Of a stretch of 64,000 nt of DNA, positions 51,623 to 59,564 are shown piece by piece. The notes beneath the pieces were generated by a model, which did not search any database, was not told where the DNA came from, and saw only the letters and a program-made list of their open reading frames with translations. The DNA is from a virus. The stretch is taken from IMG/VR virus record IMGVR_UViG_3300030506_000011, positions 23,505-87,504 of that record, one strand, 5' to 3'. The position numbers and the translations under genes were made by a program. Numbering within the stretch: the stretch's first letter is position 1; each line of letters starts with the position of its first letter.

Positions 51623-52636
51623 TTACGAAACATTTTTATGCAAGTGTAATTCAATGGTAGAATGAGGCTCCTCCAAAGCTTTAATGGGCGTTCGACTCGC
51701 CTCACTTGCTTGTAATTGTTTAATTAATAAATTAGGTTCTTTTACTATTTCCTCCCAATTACCACCATATTTTTTAGTCTTAATGATAACTAGATTTGGC
51801 ACTTTAGCTGTTTTCATTTTGTACTCTGCTTCTTTAGTAATATATCCTTTCAATTCAACGAAAATATTGTTTAAAATAAAGTCAGGATAGTAATTGCGGG
51901 ATTTACCGTCTAACGTAGTATAAGGAAATCCTTTTAAGTTTCTAGAATAAGATAGATTTAATTGTTCGGCTATTTTGCAAAAATTATATTCCATAGTTGA
52001 CTGACAGTGTATTATTGTACCATCTTTTTTGGTATAGTCTGAGTGTTTACCCCAACCTCCACCTTTACGAGGGCCTCCGGTTTTACCTTTCAATACTTTT
52101 GATTGCAGTAACTTATAACAAGCTGAAGAACATGTTGACTTTCTGCAGTGTGTTTTAAATGGGTTAAGACATATTATACATATTTTATTCACTATTTTAA
52201 CGACTTGTCCATTTTTATATCTAAAACGAGGAATACCGTCGTTTTCGTAACGATTTTTTAATGCTAAACTTATGTTCATATTTTTAGTTTTAATTTGTTT
52301 TGTTGTTAGATGACTATTCCTATATTTAGCGCTGCAAGACTTATTGCAAAAATTTAGTTTTGTTCGTTTGATTTCCTTCTGTAATTTATATCTTGTTTTT
52401 CCACACTGAGCACAAGTTACAAGTTTTGCAGCATTAGGTTTGCATTGTTTTGAACAATAATCGGACACACGACAACTAAGTTTATTTGCAATCTGACGTT
52501 GCACTTCATTTTTATTTTTGTAGTATGTTTTATGACAATTACAACATTCTAAAGGTATAAGATCTCTAGAACCACAAGTGTCAAATATAGCTTGTAACAT
52601 CAATATCTTCATATGAGTTATATTACCACTATCCAC
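51623..52636 (-). CDS. Vsr/EDxHD-like homing endonuclease with zinc fingers
   Basis: 337 residues. The N-terminal half carries several C-x2-C pairs (CCNCHK, CSKQC, CAQCGK, CNKSC, CIICLN) typical of phage endonuclease DNA-binding modules. The C-terminal nuclease resembles Vsr-like PD-(D/E)xK: STMEYNFCKIAEQL, YYPDFILNNIFVELKG (D...E-x-K). The last 28 or so codons read antisense through tRNA-Gly (51640-51710), so the gene runs into or across a tRNA. It is a minus-strand intruder in a + strand region. Confidence 0.75.
   Translation of the reverse strand: MDSGNITHMKILMLQAIFDTCGSRDLIPLECCNCHKTYYKNKNEVQRQIANKLSCRVSDYCSKQCKPNAAKLVTCAQCGKTRYKLQKEIKRTKLNFCNKSCSAKYRNSHLTTKQIKTKNMNISLALKNRYENDGIPRFRYKNGQVVKIVNKICIICLNPFKTHCRKSTCSSACYKLLQSKVLKGKTGGPRKGGGWGKHSDYTKKDGTIIHCQSTMEYNFCKIAEQLNLSYSRNLKGFPYTTLDGKSRNYYPDFILNNIFVELKGYITKEAEYKMKTAKVPNLVIIKTKKYGGNWEEIVKEPNLLIKQLQASEASRTPIKALEEPHSTIELHLHKNVS
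51640..51710 (+). tRNA. tRNA-Gly(UCC), CCA not encoded
   Basis: Acceptor GCAAGTG/CACTTGC, D stem ATTC/GAAT, anticodon arm AGGCT-CCTCCAA-AGCTT (TCC), T arm GGGCG-TTCGACT-CGCCT, discriminator T followed by TGT instead of CCA. It lies antisense within the 3' end of the homing endonuclease gene. Confidence 0.85.
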
Positions 52637-52659
52637 TCCAAACTAGCAACAACGATTAT

Positions 52660-52735
52660 GCTCTATTAATGTAAGGGTTAGCAATGCCGACCTGTCACGC
52701 CGGAAGAACGGATTCGAGTTCCGTATAGAGCGCCA
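52660..52735 (+). tRNA. tRNA-Asp(GUC)
   Basis: Acceptor GCTCTAT/ATAGAGC, anticodon loop CTGTCAC (GTC) in stem CCGAC/GCCGG with one A-C mismatch, T-loop TTCGAGT, discriminator G as usual for Asp, encoded CCA. Confidence 0.87.
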
Positions 52736-52745
52736 CTAAAACAAA

Positions 52746-53270
52746 ATGACAATAACTAAAAGAGACGATAGATGGTATGATGAACGAGGTAATAGTTGGA
52801 GAACAGAAGAATCAGCTACTACATACTCACTTACCCTAATTAATTGTAGAGATTGTAGTAATTGTAATAATTGTATAGGTTGTAGTAGTTGTAGTAGTTG
52901 TAGTGGTTGTAATAGTTGTAGTGGTTGTAGTACTTGTTATAATTGTAGTGGTTGTAGTGCTTGTAATATTTTTAATTATTGTCATGATTGCAGTAGTTGT
53001 TTTAATTGTTATAGTTGTACTGATTGTAGTAATTGTAGTGATTGTAATTATTGTAGTCGTTGTAGTGATTGTAGTAGTTGCAGTAATTGTATTGATTGTA
53101 ATATTTGTAGTGATTGTAGTTATTGTAGTAGTTGTAGTAGTTGTACTAACTGTAATCATTGTGAATTGTGTGGAAAATTAGTTGATCAAAAGTTTCAAGA
53201 AAAGATTAAAGACCCATTAATTAGGACAGAGTTTAATGTAGAAAACAGGTTACTAGAACCAGACTTATAA
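52746..53270 (+). CDS. Cys-x-x tandem-repeat protein, copy 4 (longest)
   Basis: 174 residues: header with YSLTLINC, then 37 triplets with 36 cysteines (residues 34-142; DNA 52845-53171) and a tail ending NRLLEPDL. One Cys is replaced by Phe (NIF), but the register continues. It begins ten bases after tRNA-Asp. Confidence 0.85.
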   Translation: MTITKRDDRWYDERGNSWRTEESATTYSLTLINCRDCSNCNNCIGCSSCSSCSGCNSCSGCSTCYNCSGCSACNIFNYCHDCSSCFNCYSCTDCSNCSDCNYCSRCSDCSSCSNCIDCNICSDCSYCSSCSSCTNCNHCELCGKLVDQKFQEKIKDPLIRTEFNVENRLLEPDL

Positions 53271-53274
53271 ATTT

Positions 53275-53514
53275 ATGCAGTTAATTGAACAAACAATACT
53301 AGACTATATTGTAAAACCTGATAAACTTGAAACTAAGTTGTCTCATATTATTGGATTTAATATAGTCAAAAACAAGCTATCACCAACCTCAATCAAATGT
53401 GTTACTACAATACTAGAACAGGAAAAGGATGCAGTGGATTATTTTACTGTTCATCCATATACTAGGCTAGGTTGTGATAATACCAATTATGATAGGCAAA
53501 ATGATTCTTTGTAA
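53275..53514 (+). CDS. Small hypothetical protein
   Basis: 79 residues, not recognised, four bases after the Cys-repeat gene. It is helical with two Cys. The gap to the nuclease gene shows only short complementary strings. Confidence 0.58.
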   Translation: MQLIEQTILDYIVKPDKLETKLSHIIGFNIVKNKLSPTSIKCVTTILEQEKDAVDYFTVHPYTRLGCDNTNYDRQNDSL

Positions 53515-53555
53515 CAATCACCTAACCAATTTCGTTACTTAACATACACTGATTA

Positions 53556-54329
53556 ATGACCTGGCGCTTCTCACATTCAAGTATAGGAAGTTACAAGCAA
53601 TGTCCTAAGAAGTATGAACTTACCTACCTTCAAAAAGGTAAAGTACAAAAAGAGGATACAGTTGAACTATTCTTAGGAAAAAGGGTGCATGAATGTTTAG
53701 AAGTATTATATCACTATGCTAATTTAGGCAATACCTGGCTTTTAAAAGATTTGACTGATCTATTTATCGTTTTATGGGAAGAGAAATGGAATAATGATAT
53801 AAAGATAGTTAGATTCGGCCTACCTGCTCTACATTACCTTGATTTAGGTATAAAACAACTAACTGACTACTATAATAAGTATCATCCTTTCAACCAACAC
53901 AAATCCCTGAGTTTAGAGCAGAAGCTATATTTTAATTTAGCCCAAGATGAAAAGTATGTAATGTCTGGAGTAATTGATAGGATAGAAGAAATTGAGCCTG
54001 ACTATCTAGCTATTCATGATTATAAGACTGGTAAGAATATGATGAGTCAGAAAGAATGTGACTCAGACCGACAACTTGCTACTTATGCTATTGGGGTTTT
54101 AAATAAATATCCTGCTACTCAAAAAATTGATTTAGTCTGGCATTATCTACTATATAATGTTGAAGTTGTATCTAGTAGGACTGCTGAACAATTAGAAAAG
54201 TTAAAGGTTGAACTGATAACAGATATTGATACTATATCTAAAGCTGTTACAGATAATAACTTCAAAACTAATATATCACGTTTATGTGATTGGTGTGAAG
54301 TTAAGAAATTTTGTCCTGCTCACAAATAA
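53556..54329 (+). CDS. Cas4/RecB-like PD-(D/E)xK exonuclease
   Basis: 257 residues. SIGSYKQCPKKYEL near 9-22 (first Fe-S Cys), GKRVHECLE near 43 (His), GVIDRIEEI near 138 (Asp), HDYKTGK near 154 (D-x-K) and a C-terminal CDWCEVKKFC cluster (about 245-254) match Cas4/AddB-type nucleases with a 4Fe-4S site. It is probably a phage recombination or end-processing exonuclease; no cas genes are present. Confidence 0.82.
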   Translation: MTWRFSHSSIGSYKQCPKKYELTYLQKGKVQKEDTVELFLGKRVHECLEVLYHYANLGNTWLLKDLTDLFIVLWEEKWNNDIKIVRFGLPALHYLDLGIKQLTDYYNKYHPFNQHKSLSLEQKLYFNLAQDEKYVMSGVIDRIEEIEPDYLAIHDYKTGKNMMSQKECDSDRQLATYAIGVLNKYPATQKIDLVWHYLLYNVEVVSSRTAEQLEKLKVELITDIDTISKAVTDNNFKTNISRLCDWCEVKKFCPAHK

Positions 54330-54334
54330 TTTTA

Positions 54335-54410
54335 GGCTGTATAGTGAAAGTGGATATCATACAATTCTTCTAAATTTGAGTTCCTGGTTCGATCCCAGGT
54401 ACAGCCACCA
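54335..54410 (+). tRNA. tRNA-Arg(UCU)
   Basis: Acceptor GGCTGTA/TACAGCC, D stem GTGA/TCAT, anticodon arm CAATT-CTTCTAA-ATTTG (TCT, one T-T mismatch), T arm CCTGG-TTCGATC-CCAGG, encoded CCA. Confidence 0.88.
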
Positions 54411-54474
54411 TTTTAAAACCGAAGCCGTTGAACTTCATTAAATCTTCAACAAACAACAAATAAACACTAACTAT

Positions 54475-55017
54475 ATGAATAAAGTACCTATTACTAAAAC
54501 CGCCCTACAAGCACTTTCAACTCCTACTAAAGATGTGATTGACAAGGCTTCACCACTAATTAAACGCTTTGCTGAAATTATCATGGGTTATTATAGCCCT
54601 GAAGAACCAGCTGTTTTTGAGTCTGAAGGAGATAAGACAGTCCAAGCTTTGTTTGATAAATGGCCTAAAGATGATACTACTTTGCGGCTAGCTGAATTGA
54701 CTGAGGCTATTTACGGATATAAGCCTGTTGTTAAAGATAATAAGACGATTAAATTTGGAGAATTGATTAAGTACAATAGTGACGTCTATGTAACTGTGCA
54801 TAGTGATAGTAATAGTTTTTATGTTGCTTCAGTGAATGGAGCAAATTGTCTACGTCTATATCCAAATAATGCTATTAATAAAGTTACGGCTGCTGAAGCT
54901 GGTATTTTTGTTAAAGAATTCTTGAAAGTTAAACCTAGTATATTACTTACTACGCTAGGTAAGGTAGCTATCAGTATTGTTTTAGAGTTTTTGGAACAGG
55001 TTGGAGATAATATTTAA
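54475..55017 (+). CDS. Hypothetical protein
   Basis: 180 residues, not recognised. Helical ends and a beta-rich middle (VYVTVHSDSNSFYVASVNG). The leader is AAC-rich (CAAACAACAAATAAACAC) with no Shine-Dalgarno. tRNAs lie on both sides. Confidence 0.65.
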   Translation: MNKVPITKTALQALSTPTKDVIDKASPLIKRFAEIIMGYYSPEEPAVFESEGDKTVQALFDKWPKDDTTLRLAELTEAIYGYKPVVKDNKTIKFGELIKYNSDVYVTVHSDSNSFYVASVNGANCLRLYPNNAINKVTAAEAGIFVKEFLKVKPSILLTTLGKVAISIVLEFLEQVGDNI

Positions 55018-55023
55018 TCTAGT

Positions 55024-55099
55024 TGGTGTGTAGCTCAATTGGTAGAGCAATCGATTGTTACTCGATAGGTTCTTGGTCCGACTCCAAGCACACCAGCCA
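55024..55099 (+). tRNA. tRNA-Asn(GUU)
   Basis: Acceptor TGGTGTG/CACACCA, D stem GCTC/GAGC, anticodon arm ATCGA-TTGTTAC-TCGAT (GTT), T arm CTTGG-TCCGACT-CCAAG, discriminator G, encoded CCA. Confidence 0.9.
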
Positions 55100-55104
55100 A
55101 CATT

Positions 55105-55248
55105 TGCTAGGTAGTTTAATATTATGTGTTATAATGATGACTTCAATAGACTATCTGCTAGCGTAGTTGCGACCCATTATTAAACGCACTTGTAAAACCA
55201 CAGCTTTCTAAGCTGTTGATGTCGTGTCAAGAACGACCCTGGCTGTCA
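55105..55248 (+). ncRNA. tRNA-Arg(UCU)-like element with a greatly expanded D-loop
   Basis: Pieces in tRNA order: TGCTAGG (55105) with CCTGGCT (55238-55244; six of seven pairs), TA, D stem GTTT (55114) with AAAC (55195-55198), anticodon arm ACAGC-TTTCTAA-GCTGT (55200-55216; TCT), T arm GTCGT-GTCAAGA-ACGAC (55221-55237), then G and TCA. The D-loop is 77 bases instead of about 8 and contains TGCG/CGCA. It could be an intron-bearing tRNA, a tRNA-like structure or a decayed gene. Confidence 0.4.
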
Positions 55249-55252
55249 ATTT

Positions 55253-55435
55253 ATGAATGAACAACAACGTAAGAAAAAACTAGTAGATGTAATAAATCTG
55301 GTTGATGATGAACTTAGACTAGTTATCAAAGCAACTTATGCTAAAGAGCGTACAACTGAGGAAAGACTAGCAATTGCAGATATAATAGAGGCTCAAGGCC
55401 GACTATTAGATGCACAGTCACGTCTCGAAAAATAA
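55253..55435 (+). CDS. Small charged helical protein
   Basis: 60 residues, Lys/Arg/Glu-rich and helical, not recognised. It lies between the tRNA-like element and tRNA(CAU). Confidence 0.58.
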   Translation: MNEQQRKKKLVDVINLVDDELRLVIKATYAKERTTEERLAIADIIEAQGRLLDAQSRLEK

Positions 55436-55440
55436 ACTTT

Positions 55441-55517
55441 TGCGGGAGGGTAGGTTAGATCTACAGAAGTCTCATAAGCTTCTTTAAACTAGGTGCAATT
55501 CCTAGTCTCCGCACCCA
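55441..55517 (+). tRNA. tRNA with CAU anticodon (Met or Ile2)
   Basis: D arm GTA-GGTTAGATC-TAC, anticodon arm GAAGT-CTCATAA-GCTTC (CAT), T arm CTAGG-TGCAATT-CCTAG, CCA at the end. The acceptor TGCGGGA/CTCCGCA has a mismatch and one extra base next to the T stem. CAU may be elongator Met, initiator Met or lysidine-modified Ile. Confidence 0.82.
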
Positions 55518-55524
55518 TTTAAAT

Positions 55525-55950
55525 ATGAACCATAACCTTTGTCCTAACTGTAATAATACTGGAAAATATCTTGAATACTTTGATTCTTTCTATTGTCCTG
55601 ACTGTGATAACTGGCTTGAACCAATTTGTGAGGATAAAGAATGTAGATATTGTAGTGATAGGCCGGAAAAGCCTAGTTTACAATTTTTACCTAATAAAAA
55701 GACTTATTCTGACTTAATAGGTGATTTAATGGAATATAATCATTTCGTAGCTCTAACCGTATCTGGTTCTATAATAACTGAAGATGGTTATGTCGAATCT
55801 GTATTTATTGATGGTATTCATAGACCGGAGATATATATTGAGGGTGGCTGGACATTGGAACCGGATAGTAAATTTTATAAACACTACGAATTATTAGAGT
55901 TGGGTAAAGCATTTCCTGATAAGGTAATTCAATTAGAATGGTGTACCTAG
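55525..55950 (+). CDS. Zinc-ribbon-containing hypothetical protein
   Basis: 141 residues. CPNC near 6-9 and CPDC near 24-27 form a zinc ribbon, followed by CEDKECRYC near 35-43. The rest is beta-rich with VFIDGIHRPEIYIEGGW. No enzyme motif. It is one base before a Cys-repeat gene. Confidence 0.65.
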   Translation: MNHNLCPNCNNTGKYLEYFDSFYCPDCDNWLEPICEDKECRYCSDRPEKPSLQFLPNKKTYSDLIGDLMEYNHFVALTVSGSIITEDGYVESVFIDGIHRPEIYIEGGWTLEPDSKFYKHYELLELGKAFPDKVIQLEWCT

Positions 55951-55951
55951 T

Positions 55952-56359
55952 ATGACAATAACTAAAAGAGACGATAGATGGTATGATGAACGAGGTAATA
56001 GCTGGGATACTGAAGAAGCAGCTACTTTATACTCACCTACCCTAACCGATTGTACTAATTGTTATAATTGTTATAGTTGTACTAATTGTAGTCATTGTAG
56101 TAGTAGTTGTATTAATTGTAAAGATTGTAGTAGTTGTAGAGATTGTTATAATTGTAGTAATTGTAGTAGTTGTAGAGATTGTTATTATTGTAGTAATTGT
56201 ATTAATTGTAATAGTTGTAGAAGATGTAGTCGTTGTGATAGCTGTAGTGATTGTAGTGAGTGTATTGGTTGTAATGACTGGACTAATAATAAGAAATATG
56301 AACCAGTAATTAGACCATTTATAGATTGTAGAGATAGACTATTAGACCCTTATTTATGA
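55952..56359 (+). CDS. Cys-x-x tandem-repeat protein, copy 5
   Basis: 135 residues: standard header, 25 cysteines (residues 34-107; DNA 56051-56272) with a single one-residue slip (SSSC), then a tail ending DRLLDPYL. The final 20 residues are nearly identical to copy 2 at 21805. It overlaps the next gene by four bases. Confidence 0.85.
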   Translation: MTITKRDDRWYDERGNSWDTEEAATLYSPTLTDCTNCYNCYSCTNCSHCSSSCINCKDCSSCRDCYNCSNCSSCRDCYYCSNCINCNSCRRCSRCDSCSDCSECIGCNDWTNNKKYEPVIRPFIDCRDRLLDPYL

Positions 56360-56733
56360 ATTCCAAATTTGAACAATTATTACGAACTAAAGGCTGGGTA
56401 GTTGAAAATAACAATATTTATGTCAAGGATTACCATTTTATATTGAATAATATGGATAAGTTAGTATCCATCAATGTATACTTTTCAGGCTATACCAATG
56501 ATGGATTTCCCAAGTTTGCTAGATATTCAGCTTTAAATAAATCAAGTATCTATTTATCCAAAGCTAATGCATATACTATAATTAAGAGTAAAGATAGAAT
56601 TATATTAATGTTGGATCTAGCTGGGCAAGAATGTGCTATTAAATTTTTAATGTATAGTGAAGCAGTCCATACACTTATGCATCAAGCTAAACTAATATTG
56701 GACCAAGCTAATCAAACTTATGCAAGTATCTAG
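56356..56733 (+). CDS. Hypothetical protein
   Basis: 125 residues, not recognised, mixed alpha/beta and basic. Overlaps both the Cys-repeat gene (4 bases) and the phosphoesterase gene (14 bases). Confidence 0.62.
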   Translation: MNSKFEQLLRTKGWVVENNNIYVKDYHFILNNMDKLVSINVYFSGYTNDGFPKFARYSALNKSSIYLSKANAYTIIKSKDRIILMLDLAGQECAIKFLMYSEAVHTLMHQAKLILDQANQTYASI

Positions 56734-57463
56734 TAATAAGCAAAGAGTGTTAGTACTATCAGATGTTCATCAAGATATAGCTAGACTAAGATATATTTTA
56801 ACCCACGAAGACTACGATTTTATAGTTAATTTAGGGGATTTGTTTGATTCATTTGATTATAGGAGAGAAGATGATATAGTAGATACTTGTAAATTCATAA
56901 CTGAGTATATAGATAATCCTAACTATATTTCACTTCAAGGCAATCATGACCTACATTATCTATACAGTAGTCCTATGACTTGGTGCTCTGGTTATCATAA
57001 AAATAAAGAGAAAGTAATTAATAGGTACTTTAAACAGGATAAAATAGAAGTAAGAAAGAAGTTTCGATGGTATTGTTGGATAGATGACTTTCTTTGTACC
57101 CATGCTGGACTACATCCTTATTACCTAAGCCCTATGCAATCTTTAAATAAGGAAGAGTTATCAATTTGGTTAGACAATGAAAGTAAGAAGGCTGAAACTA
57201 ATTTACTCATAGAACAACCTCATTGGTTTTATAGTGCTGGAAAAGCTAGAGGTGGTAGAGCTAGTGTAGGAGGGATTGTTTGGTTAGATTTTAATCAAGA
57301 ATTTGTAGCAATAGATGGCCTAAATCAGTTATGCGGTCATACTCCTTACAATAACATAACTCAATACAAGAATACTAATAGTTATGATATTGATTGTCAT
57401 GTAGCTCAATATCTTATAATACAGAATGGTAAGTTAGAAATTAAAGACTATGTAGATTTATGA
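56720..57463 (+). CDS. Calcineurin-like metallophosphoesterase
   Basis: 247 residues with the full PPP-type motif set: LSDVHQD near 12, NLGDLFDS near 36, LQGNHDLHY near 72, THAGLHP near 124 and CGHTP near 210. This resembles serine/threonine or Ap4A-type phosphatases (T4/lambda phosphatase-like). The substrate is unknown. Overlaps the next gene by four bases. Confidence 0.82.
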   Translation: MQVSSNKQRVLVLSDVHQDIARLRYILTHEDYDFIVNLGDLFDSFDYRREDDIVDTCKFITEYIDNPNYISLQGNHDLHYLYSSPMTWCSGYHKNKEKVINRYFKQDKIEVRKKFRWYCWIDDFLCTHAGLHPYYLSPMQSLNKEELSIWLDNESKKAETNLLIEQPHWFYSAGKARGGRASVGGIVWLDFNQEFVAIDGLNQLCGHTPYNNITQYKNTNSYDIDCHVAQYLIIQNGKLEIKDYVDL

Positions 57464-57648
57464 AATATTTCGTCACTTATAAAGAGGCTAACTATCCTAA
57501 AACTTGGACTTGTTCTAATGAACCTGCTTGGGAATCTAGTTTTCGTGAATTCAATAATCTTAAAGATGCCGAAGATCTGATAAATGGTATAATTAATCAA
57601 ACTGAATATTTTAAAGATATTAATTTATCTGTTGCAGTAGTTATGTAA
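57460..57648 (+). CDS. Small hypothetical protein
   Basis: 62 residues, Trp/Tyr/Asn-rich, not recognised. It ends four bases before tRNA-Ser. Confidence 0.57.
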   Translation: MKYFVTYKEANYPKTWTCSNEPAWESSFREFNNLKDAEDLINGIINQTEYFKDINLSVAVVM

Positions 57649-57651
57649 TTT

Positions 57652-57738
57652 GGCAGCATCGCATAATGGTATTGCCCCTCATTTGAAGTGAGAGTGCGGG
57701 TAACACCGGTGAGGGTTCGAGTCCTTCTGCTGCCTCCA
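57652..57738 (+). tRNA. tRNA-Ser(UGA)
   Basis: Acceptor GGCAGCA/TGCTGCC, D stem GCA/TGC, anticodon arm CTCA/TGAG with loop TTTGAAG (TGA), a long variable arm as in Ser tRNAs, T-loop TTCGAGT, encoded CCA. Discriminator is T rather than the usual G. Confidence 0.86.
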
Positions 57739-57744
57739 ATTTAA

Positions 57745-57818
57745 CCAGATATAGCGTAATAGTAGCGTACAAGCCCTGGGAGCTTGTGGTGTCTGTGCAA
57801 CTCAGACTATCTGGACCA
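57745..57818 (+). tRNA. tRNA-Pro(UGG)
   Basis: Acceptor CCAGATA/TATCTGG, D-loop TAATAGTAG, anticodon arm CAAGC-CCTGGGA-GCTTG (TGG), T arm GTCTG-TGCAACT-CAGAC, encoded CCA. T-loop has G at 55. Confidence 0.88.
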
Positions 57819-58115
57819 TTATTTACTAGTTACCGGGTCCGAAACTGTCCTTAACCAGACAAAGTAGGTACCAAATACAGATAGAGAACTGTAGTCAACA
57901 ACGCACACTTAGTAAATGGAGTGTGGACGGAAATGAGCCAGGGAATCTGGATGATACCGTGCAGCCAACAACTTAGTAATAAGTCTGTGGACATGATAGG
58001 TGAAGGTCAGGATAACAACCTGGACAAGTCCTAAAGGGTTATGTAAATAGTATAGCAATATACAGCCCAGTACCTTGAAATATAGGTGTGTTGAGCCTGG
58101 TAATTAGTAAAACAT
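57819..58115 (+). ncRNA. Non-coding, hairpin-rich segment between tRNA-Pro and tRNA-Ile
   Basis: 297 bases without an ORF. Hairpins include CACACT/AGTGTG (57905-57924), CCAG-GGAAT-CTGG (57938-57950), ACTTA-GTAA-TAAGT (57971-57984) and CAGG-ATAACAA-CCTG (58008-58022). CAACAAC(...)TTAGTAA...GTGGAC occurs twice (57896 and 57966). It looks like a structured RNA cotranscribed with the tRNAs; no known family was recognised. Confidence 0.42.
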
Positions 58116-58189
58116 ACACACGTAATTTAATAGTAGAATATTTGCCTGATTAGCGAATTGTACTTGTGCAACTCAAGTCGTGTGTACCA
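58116..58189 (+). tRNA. tRNA-Ile(GAU)
   Basis: Acceptor ACACACG/CGTGTGT, D-loop TAATAGTAG in stem ATT/AAT, anticodon arm TTTGC-CTGATTA-GCGAA (GAT), T arm ACTTG-TGCAACT-CAAGT, encoded CCA. D and T loops match those of tRNA-Pro. Confidence 0.87.
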
Positions 58190-58214
58190 ATTTAAACGAA
58201 CAAAACAAACATCC

Positions 58215-58526
58215 ATGAACAAATTTAATACAACAATGATAAAATTTATTCCAGCAATGGTAACATTAGCAGTATTATACTTTATTGCTGCTATTTTCGT
58301 TGGTTATTATACGGCAAACAGAGACAAACTACTTCAAAAGCAGAGAGAAGAACAATATAAAGTGATATTAATAAATGCATATCTCACAGGTTATGAAGAT
58401 GCACAAGATGTTTATGGTAAGATGATTAAGAATGAATTCCATAATCATACTGACTTAACAAATTATTCACAAACAGCCTATGATAACTTTTGTACTAACA
58501 CAGTGAATAAGTATCCGTTACCATGA
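58215..58526 (+). CDS. Putative N-terminally anchored membrane protein
   Basis: 103 residues from ATG 58215 (an in-frame extension to 58158 lies in tRNA-Ile). Hydrophobic residues 9-31 (IKFIPAMVTLAVLYFIAAIF) form one membrane span or an uncleaved signal; a charged domain follows. Leader AACAAAACAAAC. Overlaps the next gene by four bases. Confidence 0.65.
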   Translation: MNKFNTTMIKFIPAMVTLAVLYFIAAIFVGYYTANRDKLLQKQREEQYKVILINAYLTGYEDAQDVYGKMIKNEFHNHTDLTNYSQTAYDNFCTNTVNKYPLP

Positions 58527-58858
58527 AAAAGACAACTATTAATGTAATAATGGGCTTAAAAGTGATGGACGACCTTATGCACGCAACTGGTGTGTTTGAA
58601 TCTTTTAAGAGATTTGGCGAACATCAAGTTATAGAGTATGAAATGCAGAAAAGTGAACCAGATTTAGATTTCATAACCAGGTTTAAAGAATCAGCTGAAA
58701 AAGAAGGCTATATAATTACAGCTATCTGGGTAGGTGAAAATCCTCAAGTCAATTTAGTGGATTGGTCAATTAAAGCAATTAGTGATGGACAAAAATGGAG
58801 TATGTTAGAACCATATTTAAACCATTTCGGTATACAAAAACAAGAAAAAACTATATAA
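58523..58858 (+). CDS. Hypothetical protein
   Basis: 111 residues, not recognised, co-translated with the membrane protein. Confidence 0.6.
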   Translation: MKKTTINVIMGLKVMDDLMHATGVFESFKRFGEHQVIEYEMQKSEPDLDFITRFKESAEKEGYIITAIWVGENPQVNLVDWSIKAISDGQKWSMLEPYLNHFGIQKQEKTI

Positions 58859-58865
58859 TTAAAAT

Positions 58866-59162
58866 ATGAACGCTACTGAACTATTAGATAAGTTTGAAAA
58901 AGAACTCCCCAATCTAGGAACTTGGTACTGGACTGAAAAGACAGGCTCCAAACCTAGAATATTAGTATGCATCACTAAAATGCTTAAAGCAGGGCTGGAA
59001 GAAGAAACTGTTAAAGATATTATTATTAGTATGATGTATACTGGTTATGTAGAGCATGAAAGACAGGTTAAAGCCGAGACTGGTTTAAGTGTAGAAAAGT
59101 TTATGCAGAAAAAGCTTGAATCTTTGCCTGTTGAACAAGAACATTGTCTTACTAACGAATAA
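58866..59162 (+). CDS. Hypothetical protein
   Basis: 98 residues, helical, Lys/Glu-rich, not recognised. It ends seven bases before tRNA-Phe. Confidence 0.6.
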   Translation: MNATELLDKFEKELPNLGTWYWTEKTGSKPRILVCITKMLKAGLEEETVKDIIISMMYTGYVEHERQVKAETGLSVEKFMQKKLESLPVEQEHCLTNE

Positions 59163-59168
59163 TTTAAT

Positions 59169-59244
59169 CCGGTTCTGGTGTAGTAGGTCTGCACGCTTGA
59201 CTGAAAATCAAGAGGTCGTTTTTCGATTAAACGGAACCGGGCCA
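59169..59244 (+). tRNA. tRNA-Phe(GAA)
   Basis: Acceptor CCGGTTC/GAACCGG, D stem GTGT/GCAC, anticodon arm CTTGA-CTGAAAA-TCAAG (GAA), T arm CGTTT-TTCGATT-AAACG, discriminator G (A is usual for Phe), encoded CCA. Confidence 0.87.
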
Positions 59245-59255
59245 ACCTATAATTT

Positions 59256-59564
59256 ATGCTGCAAAAACTGCCAAAAAGCGTAGGTGATTCCATTACTTTG
59301 GGTTCTTTAATATGTATAGGAATTGCCCCAACTAGTAATTCTTCTTTTGTTCCATTTGCCTCTTTCGAAAGAGATGGAGAGTTAATTAGTTATGAAATAA
59401 AGAATCAAGCGTTAATAGATCAGTTATCTGATACCTTAACCGATATGCTTATGTCTAATATGAAAGACATTGACGTTAGAATTGATTATAAGTATGTAGT
59501 AAAAGCAGGTTACATAGAATTACTCTATAATAACAACACTATAGAAATTCAAAATGAAAACTAA
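59256..59564 (+). CDS. Hypothetical protein
   Basis: 102 residues, beta-rich then helical, not recognised. It overlaps the start of the frameshifted gene at 59554 by 11 bases. Confidence 0.58.
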   Translation: MLQKLPKSVGDSITLGSLICIGIAPTSNSSFVPFASFERDGELISYEIKNQALIDQLSDTLTDMLMSNMKDIDVRIDYKYVVKAGYIELLYNNNTIEIQNEN

